DNA from: an uncultured Oxalobacteraceae bacterium
GTDB lineage: Bacteria > Pseudomonadota > Gammaproteobacteria > Burkholderiales > Burkholderiaceae_D
Assembly (NCBI GenBank): GCA_937996605.1
Contig: CALKVB010000364.1
Span: forward strand, 1 to 10,431
Reading direction: 5' to 3'
Length of the DNA: 10,431 nt
A program made the position numbers and the translations under genes. Positions within the stretch are counted from its first letter, which is position 1. Each line of letters begins with the position of its first letter. Positions 7,277 to 10,431 of this stretch are shown here, piece by piece. Below the pieces are notes generated by a model. That model was not told the origin of the DNA. It did no database searches and saw only the letters and a program-made list of their open reading frames with translations.

Positions 7277-8244
7277 CACGTTGCTCCGGTTGCCCGACTA
7301 CGTATCGTCACAACTGTACTAAAGACGCTACGTAATCGTTTATCAGTAGGGGTAACAACTGTCGTCCCATCACATCCCACATAGCTTTGTGTAGCCGTCG
7401 CAACATTGTCGGTCGCCGACCGTACAACGATACAGATGCGAACCGATACCACTCTTTGCCATTCGTTCGCGGCTAATTGCGCTGCAGTCAAATAGCGATC
7501 AATGGACTGTCCATTATTTCCAGAAACACCATAGGTGAGTTTCATGTCTTCGACGTTCTCAGCGATGGGCTGCCCAGCGTTCAGAGCTGTGCCCGGAGCC
7601 ACTCCGCCGTTACCTCTACAATAGAGTTCTGGCACGCCATTAACAGTTTGAATATAAAAGCGATTCTCAACGATATATTCCGAAGGTGCTCCCCCCGTCT
7701 TTCTAGGAGCACTCTTGGGTATTGCGGTGGGCAAAATTGCAGCACCTAAACAATCGGTTGGAACACCTGCTGCTGTTGTGTTGGTGGTGTTGGCATCAAC
7801 AACATAGCGCACTAAAAATGCATCAGGACTTGTGGCTGTTCCACTGCATGCGATGCTACCCAAGGTCACCGAGGAGTTCGTAAAACCTCCGACACAGCCA
7901 CGAATCGCATCAACACTAGCCCCCTTACTATCCGAAAAACTAGTGTAGGTCGCTGGAAGCACTTTCACGACAGAGTTAGAGTCGTCATCAGCCTTCTCAT
8001 TCGAGCTTAATAAAGTCCCATAACCGGCCATGCGTACGTGATAAGACATCAAGTTCAATGCCAAGCGTCCCTCTTCATCGAGTCGACTTTTATCGTCATT
8101 TGCGCGAAAACTTTTTTTGTTCGCATAAAAAAGCGAGGAGATCGCAATTAGGATGACCATACCAATGGTCATCGCCACCATCAGTTCTACAATAGATCGT
8201 CCGTTCTGATCTCTATTTGAGGAAAACATCAATTTGGAACTCAT
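7276..8244 (-). CDS. pilW: Type IV pilus minor pilin PilW
   Basis: PilW is the largest of the tip minor pilins in this operon and acts in the inner-membrane priming complex with PilV, PilX and PilY1. It has 322 residues, as expected for PilW. The class III leader gives QNG^RSIVELMVAM, with Glu5 at residue 20 and an unusual Arg at mature +1. The N-terminal helix is followed by the PilW-type segment SRLDEEGRLALNLMSYHVRMAGYG (about 53-77). The start is the ATG at 8244: it overlaps the pilV stop in an ATGA and has GAGGT eight bases upstream. The longer frame back to 8304 lies inside pilV and would add 20 non-pilin residues. The stop overlaps the pilX start. A strongly basic leader region and several cysteines in the C-terminal domain are visible. 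Confidence 0.93.
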   Translation of the reverse strand: MSSKLMFSSNRDQNGRSIVELMVAMTIGMVILIAISSLFYANKKSFRANDDKSRLDEEGRLALNLMSYHVRMAGYGTLLSSNEKADDDSNSVVKVLPATYTSFSDSKGASVDAIRGCVGGFTNSSVTLGSIACSGTATSPDAFLVRYVVDANTTNTTAAGVPTDCLGAAILPTAIPKSAPRKTGGAPSEYIVENRFYIQTVNGVPELYCRGNGGVAPGTALNAGQPIAENVEDMKLTYGVSGNNGQSIDRYLTAAQLAANEWQRVVSVRICIVVRSATDNVATATQSYVGCDGTTVVTPTDKRLRSVFSTVVTIRSRATGAT

Positions 8245-8813
8245 ACCGTGTACCTCAATGTATAACAACGTACGCCTACAGGTGCTGCGGCTGCACCTGG
8301 ACAAGCAGAATCGGTCGAGGTCAATCCTTGTTCACGCCACATAATAGTAACGTCAAAGGTGCTGCTTGCTGTACCCGCAACGGGAACAACATAAGCCGCG
8401 CCGCCAACTAATCTCAGTTCAATTGAGCGCAGCCATTGCGTCTTATCATTTGCCGCAATTTGTGTCGAAGTACATCCACTGGAGTTAGTCATCACAATTG
8501 CACAATTGTTCGGCAAACTTGTGTGCGAAGTACTAACCGTGCTAGCGTAGGTTGAATTGTGAGTATAGTTGGTCTCATTGGCTGCACGTTCGGTTGCATA
8601 ATTGGCTGGCACTGATAACACCCAATTCGCTCGCATTCTTTCGCCAAGATCATATGCTGCTTGAATCGCCTCGGCTCGCTGACTAGCCATTTTCTGATAT
8701 TTCATGGCGTTTAACTGAAGACTTGCTAAACCAAGCAGACCAATCGCCATCACCACAATCGAGACCATGATCTCAATTAGAGTAGTACCATCTTGTCTTT
8801 TGATCGAATTCAT
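8241..8813 (-). CDS. pilV: Type IV pilus minor pilin PilV
   Basis: PilV is a minor pilin of the tip-priming complex. It has 190 residues. The nine-residue leader ends RQDG^TTLIEIMVSI, giving Thr+1 and Glu5 (residue 14); the SIVVMAIGLLGLASLQLNAMK helix is the characteristic PilV-type sequence. A following segment, SQRAEAIQAAYDLGERMRAN, matches the PilV family pattern of an alpha1-C helix rich in Ala, Arg and Glu. The C-terminal part carries cysteine pairs suggestive of disulfides. GAGG lies five bases before the ATG. The gene starts 12 bases after the upstream pseudopilin-like gene and overlaps pilW by four bases (ATGA), so translation of the two is probably coupled. The predicted substrate of processing is the PilD prepilin peptidase, which is not encoded here. 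Confidence 0.92.
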   Translation of the reverse strand: MNSIKRQDGTTLIEIMVSIVVMAIGLLGLASLQLNAMKYQKMASQRAEAIQAAYDLGERMRANWVLSVPANYATERAANETNYTHNSTYASTVSTSHTSLPNNCAIVMTNSSGCTSTQIAANDKTQWLRSIELRLVGGAAYVVPVAGTASSTFDVTIMWREQGLTSTDSACPGAAAAPVGVRCYTLRYTV

Positions 8814-8825
8814 CTATACCTCACT

Positions 8826-9389
8826 CTAACAACTAGAACCATCAACCACTTTAGCGCGACCACCTATCGCAACACAAACCATCCGATTTTTGTCACTAAA
8901 GCCACTTGGTGCGGTGACCGCAAATTGTGCTGCCGTAAAGGTTTGTCCCGTAAGATTAAAGCTAATATTTTCGTTCGCGATATTTGAAGTAATAACACCA
9001 TCCGTAGTAGCATTAAAATAGGGGCCGCGAACCATAATAACTTCTTCACCACCATTTCGTGTACGAGAGCCATCTGTATCCACGTAGATGATCCAACCAG
9101 TGCCCCACCCGACATCATTAGCAGAGGCATCACAAACAGGATTCGCAGCATTTGGGCTAGCACTTTTACACATTGCCACAGATAGACCTCGCTTCAGTGC
9201 TTCGGAGCGAGCGAGCAACAGACTACTATGCAAATCAGACGTAACTGTTGAAATACGACCTGAGACTATCATCGCTTTATAGCTTGGGAACGCAATACTA
9301 GCCAATAATGCGGCAATCGCAATAACGATCAGCATCTCAACTAAAGTTACCCCAGTTGAAAAACGTCTGATTTTGAGTGTGGTATCCAT
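8826..9389 (-). CDS. fimU: FimU/GspH-type minor pilin
   Basis: This is a GspH/FimT-family pilin-like protein of the type IV pilus minor-pilin set; in Pseudomonas the second of two such genes is fimU, which joins the PilVWX-PilY1 complex to PilE and the shaft. It has 187 residues. The leader gives FSTG^VTLVEMLI, with Val+1 and Glu5 at residue 18. The GspH-like domain includes LHSSLLLARSEALKRG, a CK...C pair, GWGTGWIIYVDTD, and a C-terminal CVAIGGRAKVVDGSSC tail (Cys172 and Cys187). I start at the ATG at 9389, which has GGGGAG five bases upstream, instead of the ATG at 9407. It is clearly paralogous to the gene upstream. The FimU name rests on position and on the GRAK tail replacing GRxR; a FimT role cannot be excluded. 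Confidence 0.85.
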   Translation of the reverse strand: MDTTLKIRRFSTGVTLVEMLIVIAIAALLASIAFPSYKAMIVSGRISTVTSDLHSSLLLARSEALKRGLSVAMCKSASPNAANPVCDASANDVGWGTGWIIYVDTDGSRTRNGGEEVIMVRGPYFNATTDGVITSNIANENISFNLTGQTFTAAQFAVTAPSGFSDKNRMVCVAIGGRAKVVDGSSC

Positions 9390-9500
9390 ATTTCTCCCCG
9401 ATAACATAGAGGAGAATAATGCAAGAAAGAAATTTTGAAAATGTATTCCAGATGAACGGTTTAGTTAAGTCGATTTCTGGCACAAATATCAAAATGTGAT
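9390..9500. other. 111-base gap between the two fimT/fimU paralogues
   Basis: This is the longest gap inside the operon; the other joins are 23 bases or less or overlap. I see no convincing promoter, hairpin or small ORF in it. On the minus strand TTGATA (about 9495-9490) is followed only by poor -10 candidates. An internal promoter is possible but not supported. Confidence 0.4.
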
Positions 9501-10073
9501 CTAGCTTCGACAAATTTGGTCTGAAACACGAATTCGACCACCCGATGCCATGCAGAGGTATCTATCATGTGAAAGATCGTTATCATGCGCCGGGCGTCGA
9601 ATATGAATGCGCAAATAATTTCCGAAAACTTGCCCAGTTGAGTTAAAACCAATCTGTTCACGTGCTGGGGTCAGTAAGATTGCGCCATCAGTGGCTCGCT
9701 CGAATAATCGCCCCTGGGACAAGAGAATTTCATCACCAGAAGAATACCGATGATTCTTATCTACATCATGAAAAATTATCCATCCAACACCCCAGCCGAT
9801 ACCATCATTCGAAGCATTCCCATCGCAGTGTGGGTTTTCTGTTAACGTGAAACTACTCTTACAAATGACAACATTTCCGCCTCGCTTAATCGCTTCAGAC
9901 CGTGCATACAAGATTGACGAATGAAGCGTACTAGAAACTGTCGCCATTCGACTGGAATTCATCAAGTTACTATAAGCGGGAAATGCCAATATGCTCACAA
10001 TCGCGATGACCGATATTGTGATCAAAACTTCAATCAAGGAATATCCCGAACTCGTCATTTCTTCTTTTCTCAT
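9501..10073 (-). CDS. fimT: FimT minor pilin, candidate DNA-uptake factor
   Basis: This GspH/FimT-family minor pilin is the first gene of the operon, the position of fimT in the Pseudomonas cluster. It has 190 residues. The leader ends TSSG^YSLIEVLI, giving Tyr+1 and Glu5 at residue 15. The GspH domain shares LHSS.L.ARSEA.KRG, CKS and the GxGWGxGWII motif with its neighbour. The C-terminal tail reads CMASGGRIRVSDQIC, with Cys174 and Cys188 flanking a GRxR motif at 179-182; in Legionella FimT this tail motif binds DNA and is needed for natural transformation. A second basic patch (HIRRP) precedes it. The GTG at 10082 lacks spacing for a ribosome binding site, whereas the ATG at 10073 has AAAGGT about eight bases upstream; an ATG at 10058 is also possible. 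The DNA-uptake role is an inference from the motif. Confidence 0.87.
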   Translation of the reverse strand: MRKEEMTSSGYSLIEVLITISVIAIVSILAFPAYSNLMNSSRMATVSSTLHSSILYARSEAIKRGGNVVICKSSFTLTENPHCDGNASNDGIGWGVGWIIFHDVDKNHRYSSGDEILLSQGRLFERATDGAILLTPAREQIGFNSTGQVFGNYLRIHIRRPAHDNDLSHDRYLCMASGGRIRVSDQICRS

Positions 10074-10098
10074 CTGACACACCTTTAAGGGTAATGTT

Positions 10099-10113
10099 TA
10101 ACTTAAAAAGTTA
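10099..10113 (-). repeat. Inverted repeat in the pil operon leader
   Basis: TAACTT (10099-10104), AAA, AAGTTA (10108-10113) forms a six-base-pair palindrome within the 5' leader of the operon, about 26 bases before the fimT start. It is AT-only apart from one G-C pair, so it may be an operator, a weak RNA hairpin or chance. Confidence 0.3.
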
Positions 10114-10136
10114 TATATAAAACCACATTTTCTTAA

Positions 10137-10165
10137 AGTGTAAAAAAGAATAATTTAATTGTCAA
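10137..10165 (-). promoter_or_regulatory. Sigma-70 promoter of the pil operon
   Basis: On the minus strand a perfect -35 TTGACA (10165-10160) is separated by exactly 17 bases from TACACT (10142-10137), a four-of-six -10. Transcription would begin near 10130 and give a leader of about 57 bases. The surrounding DNA is very AT-rich. It is the only strong promoter seen for the seven-gene operon. Confidence 0.7.
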
Positions 10166-10397
10166 TTTTAAATCGACCATAAACACCGGCAAACAACAAC
10201 GAGATAATGGCGACTCAATTTATTCGCGCATTTGAGACATAGCAAATCAAGACTCATCAGGGCAAGCCAGATAAGTCTGATGTCATAAAGATGTACACAA
10301 AAACCACGGGAAATGAAGATCAAAGGGAGGAGTTCTGCGTCGAGACTTCCGTCACAGCAAAGATTCTGATTTTGTCTTTCCGAAGCTGCAAAGCAAA
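10166..10397. other. Intergenic region upstream of the pil operon
   Basis: No convincing gene is visible. The only open plus-strand frame (ATG at 10291, open to the edge) reads through the terminator hairpin and has no ribosome binding site. A weak inverted repeat CATCAG (10255-10260) and CTGATG (10277-10282) is present. GGGAGGAG at about 10326-10333 resembles a ribosome binding site but has no start codon after it. Confidence 0.5.
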
Positions 10398-10425
10398 AGC
10401 CCCAAGTTCGAGAGAACTTGGGGCT
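10391..10425 (-). terminator. Intrinsic terminator of a minus-strand unit to the right
   Basis: A 12-base-pair perfect stem, AGCCCCAAGTTC (10398-10409) and GAACTTGGGGCT (10414-10425), encloses a GAGA loop. On the minus strand it is followed by TTTTGCTTTG. It therefore ends a transcript entering from beyond the right edge and insulates the pil promoter. The plus-strand downstream bases (ATGCGG) are not a T-tract. Confidence 0.8.
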
Positions 10426-10431
10426 ATGCGG

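Noticed and set aside
6734..7279. Loss of Glu5 in PilX as a defect
   Set aside because: Lack of Glu at mature position 5 is normal for PilX and for the analogous GspK.
2667..10073. Type II secretion pseudopilin operon instead of type IV pilus genes
   Set aside because: Presence of PilY1, PilW, PilX_N-type PilX and PilE, and absence of any gsp core gene, fit the pilus cluster.
10398..10425. Part of a tRNA, because GTTCGAGA resembles a T-arm
   Set aside because: The sequence is one long perfect hairpin with a GAGA loop and a T-tract on the minus strand; no cloverleaf can be drawn.
10291..10431. Plus-strand frame open to the right edge
   Set aside because: It runs through the perfect 12-base-pair terminator hairpin and has no ribosome binding site.

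Overview
The window looks like core chromosome from a betaproteobacterium, most likely a Burkholderiales/Oxalobacteraceae member such as an Undibacterium- or Herminiimonas-like genus. This is inferred from the protein flavour of GlyA and NrdR (for example the five-arginine run before the second zinc knuckle of NrdR), moderate GC, and a glyA-nrdR pair facing a complete minor-pilin operon. No mobile element, rRNA, tRNA or CRISPR array is visible.

Layout. Positions 1-589 hold a possible minus-strand partial gene running off the left edge, a second doubtful small minus-strand ORF, and the leader of glyA. glyA (590-1837, +) ends at a strong intrinsic terminator. A 325-base gap with a candidate promoter and an overlapping inverted repeat precedes nrdR (2163-2615, +). 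From 2667 to 10073 everything is on the minus strand and forms one operon. In transcription order it is fimT, fimU/gspH-like, pilV, pilW, pilX, pilY1 and pilE, the same order as the Pseudomonas aeruginosa fimTU-pilVWXY1-E cluster. It starts from a near-consensus sigma-70 promoter (10137-10165) and ends at a hairpin shared with the end of nrdR. Positions 10166-10398 have no convincing gene, and a terminator at 10398-10425 closes a minus-strand unit lying to the right of the window.

How the genes work together. GlyA makes glycine and one-carbon units, and NrdR represses ribonucleotide reductase genes. The pil block encodes the minor pilins and the large adhesin PilY1, which prime assembly of the type IV pilus and sit at its tip. 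Five of the seven products carry a class III (PilD-cleaved) leader with Glu at mature position 5. PilX lacks that Glu, as is usual for its family, and PilY1 has a Sec signal peptide instead. Start codons were reassigned for glyA, pilY1, pilX, pilW, fimU and fimT using ribosome binding sites, leader-peptide anatomy and stop/start overlaps.

The most informative observations are a GRxR motif in the C-terminal tail of FimT, the signature reported for DNA-binding FimT in natural transformation; an EF-hand/dockerin-like calcium loop near the C-terminus of PilY1; and an arginine at mature position +1 of PilW. I do not see a wholly new system here. The least explained DNA is the left edge.
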